A DNA stretch of 64,000 nucleotides from Roseateles noduli (lineage in GTDB: Bacteria; Pseudomonadota; Gammaproteobacteria; Burkholderiales; Burkholderiaceae_C). Positions 36,885 through 45,233 of this stretch are shown in pieces. The notes below the pieces were generated by a model, which ran no database searches, was not told where the DNA came from, and worked only from the letters and a program-made list of their open reading frames with translations. Each line of letters begins with the position of its first letter. The first letter of the stretch is position 1. The DNA lies in the NCBI GenBank assembly GCA_002205125.1, contig NIOE01000020.1, positions 1 through 64,000 on the forward strand. Reading direction: 5' to 3'. Both the position numbers and the translations under genes were made by a program.

Positions 36885-37804
36885 ACGCCGGCGACGCGCG
36901 CGGGTCGTGTCGCCGCCGGCAGGACGGGCGGGGGCTGCGACGGTGCTTCGTCGCGTCGCTGTGCGCCGTTTCGTTGATCGCGGCCTCCGCGGGCGACGCG
37001 GCGCGCGCGCAGACGCGGGAGGTGCTGCGCGTGACCTCGATTCCCGCCGGCTCGCCCGCCGAACTCGCCCGCCGCTTTGCGCCGCTGGGCAGGTACCTGG
37101 AGCGCGAGCTCGACATGAAGGTCGAGTGGGTGCCGACCCTCGACTACGAGGCCGTCGTGGACGGCATGGTGCACAGGAAGATCGATCTCGCGCTGCTCGG
37201 CGGCTTCACTTTCGTCCTGGCCAATGCGCGCACGGGCGGGAAGATCATCCCGCTGGTCCAGCGCGACGGCGACGCGAACTACCGCGCCATCTTCATCACG
37301 CAACCGCACAGCGGCATCCGGCGCCTGGAGCAGCTGCGAGGCCGCACGTTCAGCTTCGGTCCCGTCACCTCGACGTCGGGGCACCTGATGCCGCGCGCGG
37401 CGCTGATGGCCGCGAAGGTCGATCCCGAGCGGGATCTCCGGCAGGTGAGCTATTCCGGCGGCCATGACGCCACGGCCGCCGCGGTGGTGTCGGGCAAGGT
37501 CGACGCCGGCGTGCTGCATCTCTACGCGTGGGAGAAGCTGATCGAGGACAGGAAGGTGGACGCGAAGTCCGTCAGGATCTTCTTCACCACGCCGCCGTTC
37601 TACGACACCAACTGGAGCGTGCACGCCGCCATGCCGGCCGAGACCCGGGACGCGATCAGGACCGCGTTCCTGAAGCTCGATGCGTCGAGGCCGGAGGACA
37701 AGGACATCCTCGACCTGCAGCGCGCGACGAAGTTCGTGCCGACGCGGGTCGAGAACTACAACGGCATCAAGGCCGCGGCCGAGAACGCGGGCCTGCTCAA
37801 GTGA
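36881..37804 (+). CDS. PhnD-type oxyanion-binding protein, copy 3
   Basis: A 307-residue paralogue starting at GTG 36881, coupled to copy 2 by a 4-nt overlap. It has a longer, Arg-rich N terminus before the signal core (CVASLCAVSLIAASAG-like) and cleavage near ARAQ. It keeps STSGH, GGHDATAAAVVSGKVDAGVL and FFTTPPFYDTNWSVHAAMP. LLGGFTFVLANARTGG groups it with copy 4, pointing to a more recent duplication of these two. Confidence 0.84.
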   Translation: MNAGDARGSCRRRQDGRGLRRCFVASLCAVSLIAASAGDAARAQTREVLRVTSIPAGSPAELARRFAPLGRYLERELDMKVEWVPTLDYEAVVDGMVHRKIDLALLGGFTFVLANARTGGKIIPLVQRDGDANYRAIFITQPHSGIRRLEQLRGRTFSFGPVTSTSGHLMPRAALMAAKVDPERDLRQVSYSGGHDATAAAVVSGKVDAGVLHLYAWEKLIEDRKVDAKSVRIFFTTPPFYDTNWSVHAAMPAETRDAIRTAFLKLDASRPEDKDILDLQRATKFVPTRVENYNGIKAAAENAGLLK

Positions 37805-37821
37805 GTGGACGGGAGAGCGCC

Positions 37822-38730
37822 ATGTCGAGCTTCAGGACCGGAGTCCTCCGCGGTGTCCGACGCGCGTGGTCGAGCGCGGTCGGCGTCGTTGCGGCGACGC
37901 TGATCGCGGCGGGCAGCGCCGGGCCCGCGATCGCGCAGCCCTTGAAGGTGCTGCGCGTCACCGCCATTCCCGGCGAATCGCCCGCCGAGGTGACGCGCCG
38001 CTTCGGACCGCTGGGTCGGTACCTGGAGACGAAGCTCGACATGCGGGTCGAATGGGTGCCGGTGCTCGACTACGACGCCGTGGTGGACGGACTCGTCCAC
38101 AAGCAGATCGACCTCGCGCTGGTCGGCGGCTTCACCTTCGTGCTGGCCAACGCCCGCACCGGCGGCAGGATCGTTCCGCTGGTCCAGCGCGAGTCGGACG
38201 GGGAGTACCGCTCCGTCTTCATCACCCGGGCGGGCTCCGGCATCAAACGGCTCGAGGACCTGAAAGGCCGCTCCATCAGTTTCGGGCCCGGGTCGTCGAC
38301 GTCGGGTCACCTGATGCCGCGCGCGGCGCTGCTCAACGCCCGGATCAGGCCGGAGGCCGACCTGACGCGCGTGCTCTACGCCAACGGGCATGACGCGGTG
38401 GTGTCCGCGGTGCTCGGCGGCAAGGCCGACGCCGGGGCCTTGAACATCTACATCTGGGAGCGGCTCGTGGTCGAGAAGAAGGTCGACACCGCCGTCGTCA
38501 CGGAGTTCTTCACGACGCCGCCGTACTACGACACCAGCTGGAGCGTCCACGCCGACCTGCCCGCGGCGACCCGCGAGCGCATCAAGTCCGCTTTCCTCAA
38601 GCTCGACGTGACGAAGCCGGAGGAGAAGGAGATCCTCGACCTGCAGCGTTCGACGAAATTCGTGCCGACGCGGGTGGAAAACTATCAGCGCATCAAGGCC
38701 GCAGCCGAAAATGCCGGTCTGTTGAAATGA
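37822..38730 (+). CDS. PhnD-type oxyanion-binding protein, copy 4
   Basis: A 302-residue paralogue starting at ATG 37822 after a GGGAGAG site, 17 nt behind copy 3. The signal ends near PAIAQ. It keeps STSGH and FFTTPPYYDTSWSVHADLP. The segment NGHDAVVSAVLGGKADAGAL differs from the ATVAAV form of the other copies. The upstream part of the longer reading frame is a shadow of copy 3. The ATPase gene begins 15 nt after its stop. Confidence 0.85.
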   Translation: MSSFRTGVLRGVRRAWSSAVGVVAATLIAAGSAGPAIAQPLKVLRVTAIPGESPAEVTRRFGPLGRYLETKLDMRVEWVPVLDYDAVVDGLVHKQIDLALVGGFTFVLANARTGGRIVPLVQRESDGEYRSVFITRAGSGIKRLEDLKGRSISFGPGSSTSGHLMPRAALLNARIRPEADLTRVLYANGHDAVVSAVLGGKADAGALNIYIWERLVVEKKVDTAVVTEFFTTPPYYDTSWSVHADLPAATRERIKSAFLKLDVTKPEEKEILDLQRSTKFVPTRVENYQRIKAAAENAGLLK

Positions 38731-38745
38731 ACTGAGGCGATCGCG

Positions 38746-39558
38746 ATGCGTCTGCTGGAACTGGACGGTCTGCATCTGAGGGCCGGCACGCGCACGCTGA
38801 TCGAGCCGCTGTCGCTGCGCATCGAGACCGGCGAACAGGTCGCGCTGATCGGCGCGTCGGGCGCGGGCAAGACCTCGCTGCTGCATGCGCTGGCGTTGGC
38901 GCTGGCACCGGTCGCGGGCACGCTGCGGCTGGCGGGCGAGGACGCCTGGGGGCTGTCGTCGCGCGACCGTCACCGGTCGCGGCGCGAGCTGATGCTGGCG
39001 CCGCAGCATCCGCCGCTGCCGCCGCGCCAGCGCGTGGTCACCGCGGTGCTGGCCGGGCAGCTGCCGGGCGCCTCGATGGGGCAGACGCTGCGCATGCTGT
39101 TCAGTCCGACCGAGGCGCAGGCGCGGCTCGCGTTCGAGGCGCTGGACCGGCTGGAACTCGGCGACCGGCTCTGGTCGCGCGTCGACCAGTTGTCCGGCGG
39201 CGAGCGCCAGCGTGTCGCGGTCGCACGGCTGCTGGTGTCGAAGGCGCGGCTCTGGCTCGCCGACGAGCCGCTGTCGGCGCTGGATCCGCAGCGCGCGCAG
39301 CGGGTGCTGGAGGTGCTGAAGGACAGCGCCCGCGCGCAGGACCGGACGCTCGTATGCAGCCTGCACCAGGTCGAGCTGGCGTGCCGGCTGTTCCCCCGCG
39401 TGATCGCGCTGCGCGAGGGCCGCCTCGTCTACGACGGCCCGCCGCGGGGACTGGGGGCCCGGCAACTCGACGAGATCTACGCGGACCTGCTCGACGAACC
39501 GCCGCTGGTCGACGAATTGCCGCTGGCGGCGACACCTCCTCAGGCGATGTGCCGATGA
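38746..39558 (+). CDS. PhnC-like ABC transporter ATPase
   Basis: A 270-residue ATPase that powers the importer. Walker A is GASGAGKT (residues 36-43), the signature LSGGERQRVAVARLL, Walker B LWLADEPLSALDP, and the H-loop SLHQVELACRLF. The general form is that of PhnC and related oxyanion importers. It is the only ATPase in the operon. Its stop overlaps the permease start (ATGA). Confidence 0.92.
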   Translation: MRLLELDGLHLRAGTRTLIEPLSLRIETGEQVALIGASGAGKTSLLHALALALAPVAGTLRLAGEDAWGLSSRDRHRSRRELMLAPQHPPLPPRQRVVTAVLAGQLPGASMGQTLRMLFSPTEAQARLAFEALDRLELGDRLWSRVDQLSGGERQRVAVARLLVSKARLWLADEPLSALDPQRAQRVLEVLKDSARAQDRTLVCSLHQVELACRLFPRVIALREGRLVYDGPPRGLGARQLDEIYADLLDEPPLVDELPLAATPPQAMCR

Positions 39559-41261
39559 GCGCGCGCGGACCGCACGGCACGCGCGGCGTCGCCTTGGCCA
39601 ACGGCGCGTCCTCGGCGTCCTCGGCGGCCTCTGCGACCGTCGGCGCGCCCTGGCGGCGGGATCCCGCCGCTTCGCGACGTCTGGCGCTGGCCGTCGCGCT
39701 GCTCGTGCTGCTCTGGCCGCTGCTGGTCTGGTGCGAGTTCCGGCCCTGGGAACTGCTCGACGAGCGCAGCCTGCGCGCCACGATGCGCTTCGGCGCGCAG
39801 TTCCTGACGCCGCGCGTCGATGCCGAGTTCCTGACGATGCTGGCCGCCGACACCTGGCGCACGGTGGCGATGGCGACGGTGGGCCTGGCGCTCGCGTGGG
39901 TGATCGCCGTGCCGCTGGCGCTGCTGGCGACGGCCCGGCTGTCCGTGTCCGCGGTGGCGGGCCGCATGGGTCCGGTGCCGGCGGCGTTGCGCGGCATCGT
40001 GCGCCTGGTGCTGATCGTGCTGCGCTCGGTGCCGGAACTGGTCTGGGCGCTGATGCTGGTGCGGGTGATCGGCCTGGGTCCGGGCGCGGGCGTGCTGGCG
40101 ATCGCGCTGTCCTACGGCGGCATGCTCGGCAAGGTGTACGCCGAGATCCTGGAGAGCGCCGACGCCGCGCCCACGCAGGCGCTGCTGCGCGGCGGCGCCG
40201 GACGCCTGCAGGCGCTCCTGTTCGGCACGCTGCCGGGTTGCGCCGACGAGCTGGTGAGCTACACCGTATACCGCTGGGAATGCGCGATCCGGTCCTCGGT
40301 GGTGCTGGGGTTTGTCGGCGCTGGCGGACTCGGCCAGCAACTGGACAACGCGACCAAGATGTTCGCGGGCTCGGAGGTCGCGACCATCCTGCTGGTGTTC
40401 GTCGCACTCGTGGCGATCGCGGACCGGATCAGCGCCTGGCTGCGTCCGGCGCGCGAGGCGGGGCAGGGCGCGGAGTCGTCCCGGCCCGTGGGTCGACCGC
40501 CGGCGAGGTGGGGCGTGCGCGGGCTGCTCGTTGTCCTGCTTGCGCTGCTGGTCGCGAGCTTCGCGACCCTGCCGCTGCGTTGGGGGGAACTGCTCGGCGC
40601 AGGGGCGCTCGCGCAGATGGGCCGCTTCATCGCGGAGTTCTTCCCGCCGCAGCTGGCGCCGGCGTTTCTCTCCCGCGTCGGACAAGGGGCGCTGGAAACC
40701 TTGGCGATGTCGGCGCTGGGCAGCGGGCTGGCGGCGGTGGCGGGCCTGGCGATCGCGCTGCTCGCCAGCCGGCCGCCGGGACTGCTGCGGGCGGCCTCGC
40801 GCCTGCTGCTGAATGTGCTGCGCAGCGTCCCCGAACTGGTCTGGGCGGCGATCCTGCTGGTCGCGGCGGGGCTGGGGCCCATGCCGGGCACGCTGGCGCT
40901 GGCGCTGCACACGACGGGCGTACTCGGCCGCCTGATGGCCGAGGCGCTGGAGAACGCGCCGCCGCAGACCGCCCAGGCCTTGCGCTGGGCCGGAGCGGCG
41001 CGCTGGCAGGTGTTCGCGTTCGCGACGCTGCCGCAGGCGGCGGCGCAACTGCTCAGCTACACGCTCTACCGCTGGGAGAACAACATCCGCGCCGCCACCG
41101 TGCTGGGCGTGGTCGGGGCCGGCGGGCTCGGCCAGATGCTGAGCCTGCACCTCAGCCTGTTCCAGATGCGCGAGACTTGCACCGTGCTGCTGGCGATGCT
41201 GGCGCTGGTGATGCTGGTCGACGCCTGTTCCTACGCGGCGCGCCGGAAGTTGAATCGATGA
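39555..41261 (+). CDS. Fused double PhnE-like ABC permease
   Basis: A 568-residue inner-membrane permease containing two tandem PhnE-like domains (~residues 55-295 and ~320-565). Each has the sequence ..LRSVPELVWALMLVRV.. or ..LRSVPELVWAAILLVA.. and an EAA-loop region (YAEILESADAAPTQALLRGG; MAEALENAPPQTAQALRWAG) followed by LSYTxYRWE and VLGxVGAGGLGQ. One chain thus supplies both transmembrane halves that normally come from a homodimer or two genes. The first ~40 residues are low-complexity. The 4-nt overlap with the ATPase gene and with the nitroreductase gene shows tight coupling. Confidence 0.92.
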   Translation: MSARGPHGTRGVALANGASSASSAASATVGAPWRRDPAASRRLALAVALLVLLWPLLVWCEFRPWELLDERSLRATMRFGAQFLTPRVDAEFLTMLAADTWRTVAMATVGLALAWVIAVPLALLATARLSVSAVAGRMGPVPAALRGIVRLVLIVLRSVPELVWALMLVRVIGLGPGAGVLAIALSYGGMLGKVYAEILESADAAPTQALLRGGAGRLQALLFGTLPGCADELVSYTVYRWECAIRSSVVLGFVGAGGLGQQLDNATKMFAGSEVATILLVFVALVAIADRISAWLRPAREAGQGAESSRPVGRPPARWGVRGLLVVLLALLVASFATLPLRWGELLGAGALAQMGRFIAEFFPPQLAPAFLSRVGQGALETLAMSALGSGLAAVAGLAIALLASRPPGLLRAASRLLLNVLRSVPELVWAAILLVAAGLGPMPGTLALALHTTGVLGRLMAEALENAPPQTAQALRWAGAARWQVFAFATLPQAAAQLLSYTLYRWENNIRAATVLGVVGAGGLGQMLSLHLSLFQMRETCTVLLAMLALVMLVDACSYAARRKLNR

Positions 41262-41851
41262 AGAGAACCGCCATGAACGACGACGCCCTGAAGCTGCTGC
41301 TCGCACGCGCTTCGGTCGGGCCGAAGTACCTGATCGAACCCGGTCCCGATGATGGGCAATTGCGCCTGATGGTCGAGGCGGCGTTGCACGCGCCGGATCA
41401 CGCGGGGCTGGTGCCGTTCCGTTTCAAGGTCGTGCGCGGCGAGGCGAAACGCTCGATGGCGGCGCTCTTCGCCGAGGCCGCGCGCCGCGCGGGCAAGGAC
41501 GCCGACGGGCTCGCCATGGATGAGGAGCGCGCCTTGCGTCCGCCGGTGACGGTGGCGGTCGTGGCGCGGCTGGACATGGGGCATCCGCAGGTGCCCGCGC
41601 ACGAGCAGTGGGCCTGCGTGGGCGGGGCGCTGACGAACTTCCTGAACGCCGCGCAGGCGCTCGGCTTCGGCGGCAAGATGCTGAGCGGCGCGAAGGCGCG
41701 CGATCCGGGATTGATCGCCGCGTTCTGCGAGCCGGGCGAGATGCTGCTCGGCTGGATCGCGATGGGCACGCCGGCGCCGTCGGACAAGCCGGCCAAGCAG
41801 CGCGGCGCCAAGTCAGGCGCCGACCGCGCCCTGCAGTTCTGGGGGGGTTAG
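41258..41851 (+). CDS. YdjA-like nitroreductase
   Basis: A 197-residue flavin (FMN) reductase fold. ARASVGPKYLIEPGPD, ALHAPDHAGLVPFRFKVV, VPAHEQWACVGGALTNF and LGFGGKMLSGA parallel E. coli YdjA, whose gene lies directly upstream of selD. ATG 41258 overlaps the permease stop by 4 nt, so it belongs to the transporter operon; MNDDAL at 41273 is another possible start. A role in reducing the imported oxyanion or a related intermediate is inferred; nitroreductases act on many electrophiles, so other roles remain possible. Confidence 0.88.
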   Translation: MKRTAMNDDALKLLLARASVGPKYLIEPGPDDGQLRLMVEAALHAPDHAGLVPFRFKVVRGEAKRSMAALFAEAARRAGKDADGLAMDEERALRPPVTVAVVARLDMGHPQVPAHEQWACVGGALTNFLNAAQALGFGGKMLSGAKARDPGLIAAFCEPGEMLLGWIAMGTPAPSDKPAKQRGAKSGADRALQFWGG

Positions 41852-41863
41852 GGCGATCCGCCC

Positions 41864-42292
41864 TCAGCCGTAGATGTAGCTCTGGAGTTGGGCGATCGTC
41901 AGTTCATCGTCCGCAATGATGTTGTCCATCAGGTCTCTGATCGACAGCATGCCCACGACGGTGGACCCTTCGACCACCGGCAGGTGGCGGATCTTGCGCT
42001 GGCTCATCAGGCTCATGCACTCGCGGCACTCGGTGTCGGGCTTCACGACGAACACGTTGGCCGTCATGACCTCCCTGACCTGCGTGTTGCGCGAATCTCT
42101 GCCCTGCAGCGCGATCTTGCGGGTGTAGTCGCGCTCCGAGAAGATGCCGAGCAGCCGCTCGCCCTCCATCACCAGCAGCGCGCCGACGTCGTGCTGCGCC
42201 AGCAGATGCAGCGCATCGAACACCGTCGCTTCCGGCGTGATGCGCCAGACGCTGGGGCCGCGGTTCTTCAAGAGTTCGGACACCGGTTTCAT
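41864..42292 (-). CDS. CBS-domain protein
   Basis: A 142-residue protein made of two CBS motifs (~8-65: TVFDALHLLAQHDVGALLVM; ~75-135: MTANVFVVKPDTECRECMSL, RKIRHLPVVEGSTVVGMLSIRDL). Such pairs bind adenine nucleotides and act as energy sensors; the partner is unknown. ATG 42292 has a strong AGGAGG site and gives the family start MKPVSELL. It is convergent with the nitroreductase gene, 12 bp away. Confidence 0.9.
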   Translation of the reverse strand: MKPVSELLKNRGPSVWRITPEATVFDALHLLAQHDVGALLVMEGERLLGIFSERDYTRKIALQGRDSRNTQVREVMTANVFVVKPDTECRECMSLMSQRKIRHLPVVEGSTVVGMLSIRDLMDNIIADDELTIAQLQSYIYG

Positions 42293-42465
42293 GGGGCCTC
42301 CTGGCGAAATGCTGGCGAAGTCCTGACGAGATCCTGGCCAGATCGTCGCGAGGTCGCTGCCCATCGCCGACCGATCCGGAGGTCCAAGATAAGCGCCTTG
42401 GCGGCGCACCGCAAGCCCCATCAAGACCCGACCCCCAAAAGAGCGAGATCGTGATGCTGAGAGGC

Positions 42466-42996
42466 TCAGGCGGGGTGGGTCAGATCGCGCAGATGCGTGG
42501 GACCGGCGCGGCGTTCGATCTCGGCGAGCAGGTCGCGGCCCCAGCCCATCGCGAAGAGTGCCTCGCCGACGACGAACATCGGGCCCACGAGCAGGCCGAT
42601 TAGATCGTCGACGAAGGCGGGTTTGCGGCCCTCGTAGTAGTGGCCGACGAACTGGATGATCCAGCCGACGAGGAAGCTGCCCAGGCCCCAGGCGAGCCAG
42701 CCGCCGACGGAGCCTTCGGCCAGCGGATGCGCGAGGGCCATCAGCACCGCGTTGACCACGGCGGTGGCCAGACCCAGGACCAGGTTGCCGCGCGTCAGGT
42801 ACCAGATCGTGGCGGCGCCCCAGACCACCCAGGCGGCGGAGACGGTCCAGTCGGCGATGTGGAATTGCGCGCGCGCCAGCAGGACGCCGATCGCGAAGAC
42901 GATCAGCGGGATGCCGACGAAGTGCGTGGCGATGTTGCGGCGGTCGCGGTGGTAGGCGGCGTACTGCGCCATCAGGTCAGTGGCTTGACGTGCCAT
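42466..42996 (-). CDS. Mpo1-like (DUF962) membrane protein
   Basis: A 176-residue membrane protein with the family sequences QYAAYHRDRRNIATHFVGIPLIV and GWIIQFVGHYYEGRKPA, about four helices, and conserved His residues. The yeast relative Mpo1 is an iron-dependent dioxygenase acting on 2-hydroxy fatty acids in the ER; bacterial members are often annotated only as DUF962. Activity here is inferred from the conserved His/Tyr pattern. It appears to be a single-gene unit. Confidence 0.88.
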   Translation of the reverse strand: MARQATDLMAQYAAYHRDRRNIATHFVGIPLIVFAIGVLLARAQFHIADWTVSAAWVVWGAATIWYLTRGNLVLGLATAVVNAVLMALAHPLAEGSVGGWLAWGLGSFLVGWIIQFVGHYYEGRKPAFVDDLIGLLVGPMFVVGEALFAMGWGRDLLAEIERRAGPTHLRDLTHPA

Positions 42997-43097
42997 GGCA
43001 GTCTCCGTGCGAGGTGTCGTCGTGATGTCGCAATGCTAGTGCGACCAGCTTGTTTGTGCCGTTCAGAATGCGGGTCTGACCACTTTGGTTTACCCCT

Positions 43098-43898
43098 ATG
43101 CGAGTGTTGACGCGGGCAAGCGAGGTTCCTCAGGTGCTGCGGCGCCCATGGCGGCGCGGGGCGGGCTGTGCCGCGATCCTGGTGGCGGCGCTGACCGTCG
43201 CGGGATGCGGCAGTGCACCAATTGCGGCAAGCGCCGGGCCGTCCCCCGCAGGCGTTGATGCGCCGCCGTCGTCCTGTCCCACCTGGCTCGCGGCGCAGCA
43301 GCGCGGCGAAGGACGGCTCTTCCGCGTCGACGCCGCCGCCTCGCAGGTGCGCATCCACGTGTTCCGCGGCGGGCGGCTCGCCAAGGTCGGGCACAACCAT
43401 GTGCTGGGCGTCGAGCGGCTGGCCGGCCAGGTCTTCCTGCCCGCCGACGGCATCGCCGGCGCCGGCGTCGAACTCGGCTTCCGACTCGACGAGGTCGGCA
43501 TCGACAAGCCCGAATGGCGCGCCGGCCTCGGCCCCGACTTCGCCAGCGTGCCCACGGCGTCCGATGTCGCCGGCACCCGGACCAACATGCTCCGCGCCGT
43601 CGACGGGGAACGCTTCCCGACGATCTCGATGCGCAGCACCGCAGTCGCAGGCGCGTTCCCGGTCCTCGCGGTCAAACTCGCGGTGCAGTGGCACGGCCAG
43701 GTCCGCGAGATCGACGTGCCCGTGCGGGTGGTGCGGCCTGCAGGTGATGCGCCGCTGCGCGCCCAGGGCGCGCTCGTCCTGCGTCAGAGCGAGTTCGGCA
43801 TCACACCGTTCTCCGTGCTCAACGGGCTGCTCGCCATCCAGGATGAACTCACGGTCGAGGTCGATGTGGCCGCGCGTCCCGCAGCGGCCTGCGATTGA
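43098..43898 (+). CDS. YceI-like lipoprotein
   Basis: A 266-residue protein with a lipoprotein signal (VAALTVAGCGS, Cys36 or so) and a YceI-like beta-barrel region (FRVDAAASQVRIHVFRGGRLAKVGHNHVL, LAIQDELTVEVDV). YceI proteins bind isoprenoid or lipid molecules in the periplasm. The start ATG 43098 has no strong ribosome site. It stands alone between the divergent DUF962 gene and the minus-strand GNAT gene; a 152-bp gap follows with no clear features. Confidence 0.82.
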   Translation: MRVLTRASEVPQVLRRPWRRGAGCAAILVAALTVAGCGSAPIAASAGPSPAGVDAPPSSCPTWLAAQQRGEGRLFRVDAAASQVRIHVFRGGRLAKVGHNHVLGVERLAGQVFLPADGIAGAGVELGFRLDEVGIDKPEWRAGLGPDFASVPTASDVAGTRTNMLRAVDGERFPTISMRSTAVAGAFPVLAVKLAVQWHGQVREIDVPVRVVRPAGDAPLRAQGALVLRQSEFGITPFSVLNGLLAIQDELTVEVDVAARPAAACD

Positions 43899-44050
43899 CG
43901 TCGCCTGCGGGAGGCCTGGCGCGGGCACTCCACGGGGCATGGGGCACCCCTCCAGGGACCCCAAGCCCCATTCCGGCCCCACCAGCACTCGCTGCCAGCG
44001 GGCCTCGGGAGTACGGGAGGACTGCGGGCGGAACGCCGGTCGACCCCGGC

Positions 44051-44629
44051 TCAGGGACGGAGATCCAGACTCATGAGGTCCTTGGCGTAGTAGCGGCCGT
44101 CGGACAGACGGATGGCACGCGGAAGGTGGCCATAACGCGTGAAGCCGGCCTGCCGGTACACCGCGATCGCAGCCTGGTTGCCGGCGGTGACGCTCAGCGT
44201 CACCGACTCCAGGCGCGGCTCGCGACGCAGCAGCACCAGGGCCTGCTGCAGCAGGCGCTTGCCGATCCCGCGGCCGCGGTAATCGTCGTCCACCATCATC
44301 CCGATCAGGTGCGCGATGTGCATCACCTTCTTGCGGTTCTCATGCTCGCAGGTCAGCGCCCCCACCAATCGCGCCTGCGCGTAGGCACCGAGCGTGAACA
44401 GCGACTTGCCGCCCGCCTGCGGATGCAGCCGCACGCGGTAGCTCGTCGCCTCGCGCGCACGCTCGGTGTCCGCGTCGGAGGTGAAGGCCTGCTCGTGGCG
44501 GGCCAGCATCGCGTCGCGCAGGGCCTTGTAAGCGGGGAGATCGCCCTCGGTCAGCAGGCGCAAGGTGATCGGAGCGCCGCCGTCGCCGCCGTCGCGTCCG
44601 GCGTCATCGAAGTCGTTCAAGTCGCTCAA
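44051..44629 (-). CDS. GNAT-family acetyltransferase
   Basis: A 192-residue N-acetyltransferase. The acetyl-CoA motif is VDDDYRGRGIGKRLLQQAL, preceded by ALTCEHENRKKVMHIAHLIGM and followed by LSVTAGNQAAIAVYRQAGF. The start is uncertain: TTG 44629 has an AGGAG site and overlaps the end of mobA, while the longer ATG frame (44737) lies deep inside mobA. The substrate is unknown. It is downstream of moaA-mobA and probably in their transcript. Confidence 0.85.
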   Translation of the reverse strand: MSDLNDFDDAGRDGGDGGAPITLRLLTEGDLPAYKALRDAMLARHEQAFTSDADTERAREATSYRVRLHPQAGGKSLFTLGAYAQARLVGALTCEHENRKKVMHIAHLIGMMVDDDYRGRGIGKRLLQQALVLLRREPRLESVTLSVTAGNQAAIAVYRQAGFTRYGHLPRAIRLSDGRYYAKDLMSLDLRP

Positions 44630-45233
44630 GCTCGCTCCTGTCGTTGATGTTGGCGAAGGCCCGCTCGTCGATCGGGCGGTCGAACGCGACGCGTGCGAGC
44701 GGCAGGCTGGACAGCCAGCCTTCGACGCGTCGTTCACCGGCGCGCAATGCGACGTCCAGCGAGGCTCGATGCTTCGAATGGATCAAGCTCGCCAGCGGTT
44801 GACTTCGCAAGGGCTCACCAGGCGCCTCGCGGCCCAGCGCCATCGCGGCGGTCTGGTCGGTGCCGAGGCCTTCGGCCAGTCGCGCGAGGAGGTCCTCGGG
44901 CAACCACGGGCTGTCGCCGCTGACCACGAGCAGCCACTCCTCGCCGTCCGGGTGGTCGTCGTGGCCGGCGGCCATCGCGTCGAGTCCTGCAAGGATGCCG
45001 GCGAGCGGACCGGGGAAGTCCGGGAGCGTGTCTTCGAGGACTGGATGTCCGAGTCGACGGTACTCGTCGAGGTGGCGGTTGGCGCTGATGAGCACGCGTC
45101 CGTCGGTCTGCGGGGCGATGCGGGCGAGCACGTGCTCGACGAGCCGGCGGCCTTGGAAGGATTGCAGCGGCTTGTCGACGCCGCCCATGCGCGTGGCGCG
45201 CCCGCCGCACAGGAGCAGCGCGGTGGCTCGCAT
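44604..45233 (-). CDS. mobA: Molybdenum cofactor guanylyltransferase
   Basis: A 209-residue MobA that attaches GMP to Mo-molybdopterin, the step before bis-MGD formation, the cofactor form used by FdnG. It shows the nucleotidyltransferase start LLLCGGRATRMGGVDKPL (~residues 7-24), GPLAGILAGL and VVSGDSPWLPEDL (where the typical Asp sits). The ATG overlaps the moaA stop by one base (TGATG). It ends within the possible start region of the GNAT gene. Confidence 0.93.
   Translation of the reverse strand: MRATALLLCGGRATRMGGVDKPLQSFQGRRLVEHVLARIAPQTDGRVLISANRHLDEYRRLGHPVLEDTLPDFPGPLAGILAGLDAMAAGHDDHPDGEEWLLVVSGDSPWLPEDLLARLAEGLGTDQTAAMALGREAPGEPLRSQPLASLIHSKHRASLDVALRAGERRVEGWLSSLPLARVAFDRPIDERAFANINDRSELERLERLR

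Noticed and set aside
35083-38730. Assembly duplication of one binding-protein gene
   Set aside because: The four copies differ throughout, have separate signal peptides and different spacers, so they are real paralogues.
43899-44050. Possible RNA or terminator in the gap after the YceI-like gene
   Set aside because: G/C-rich runs are present but no arms pair well enough to support a hairpin, and no T-tract follows.
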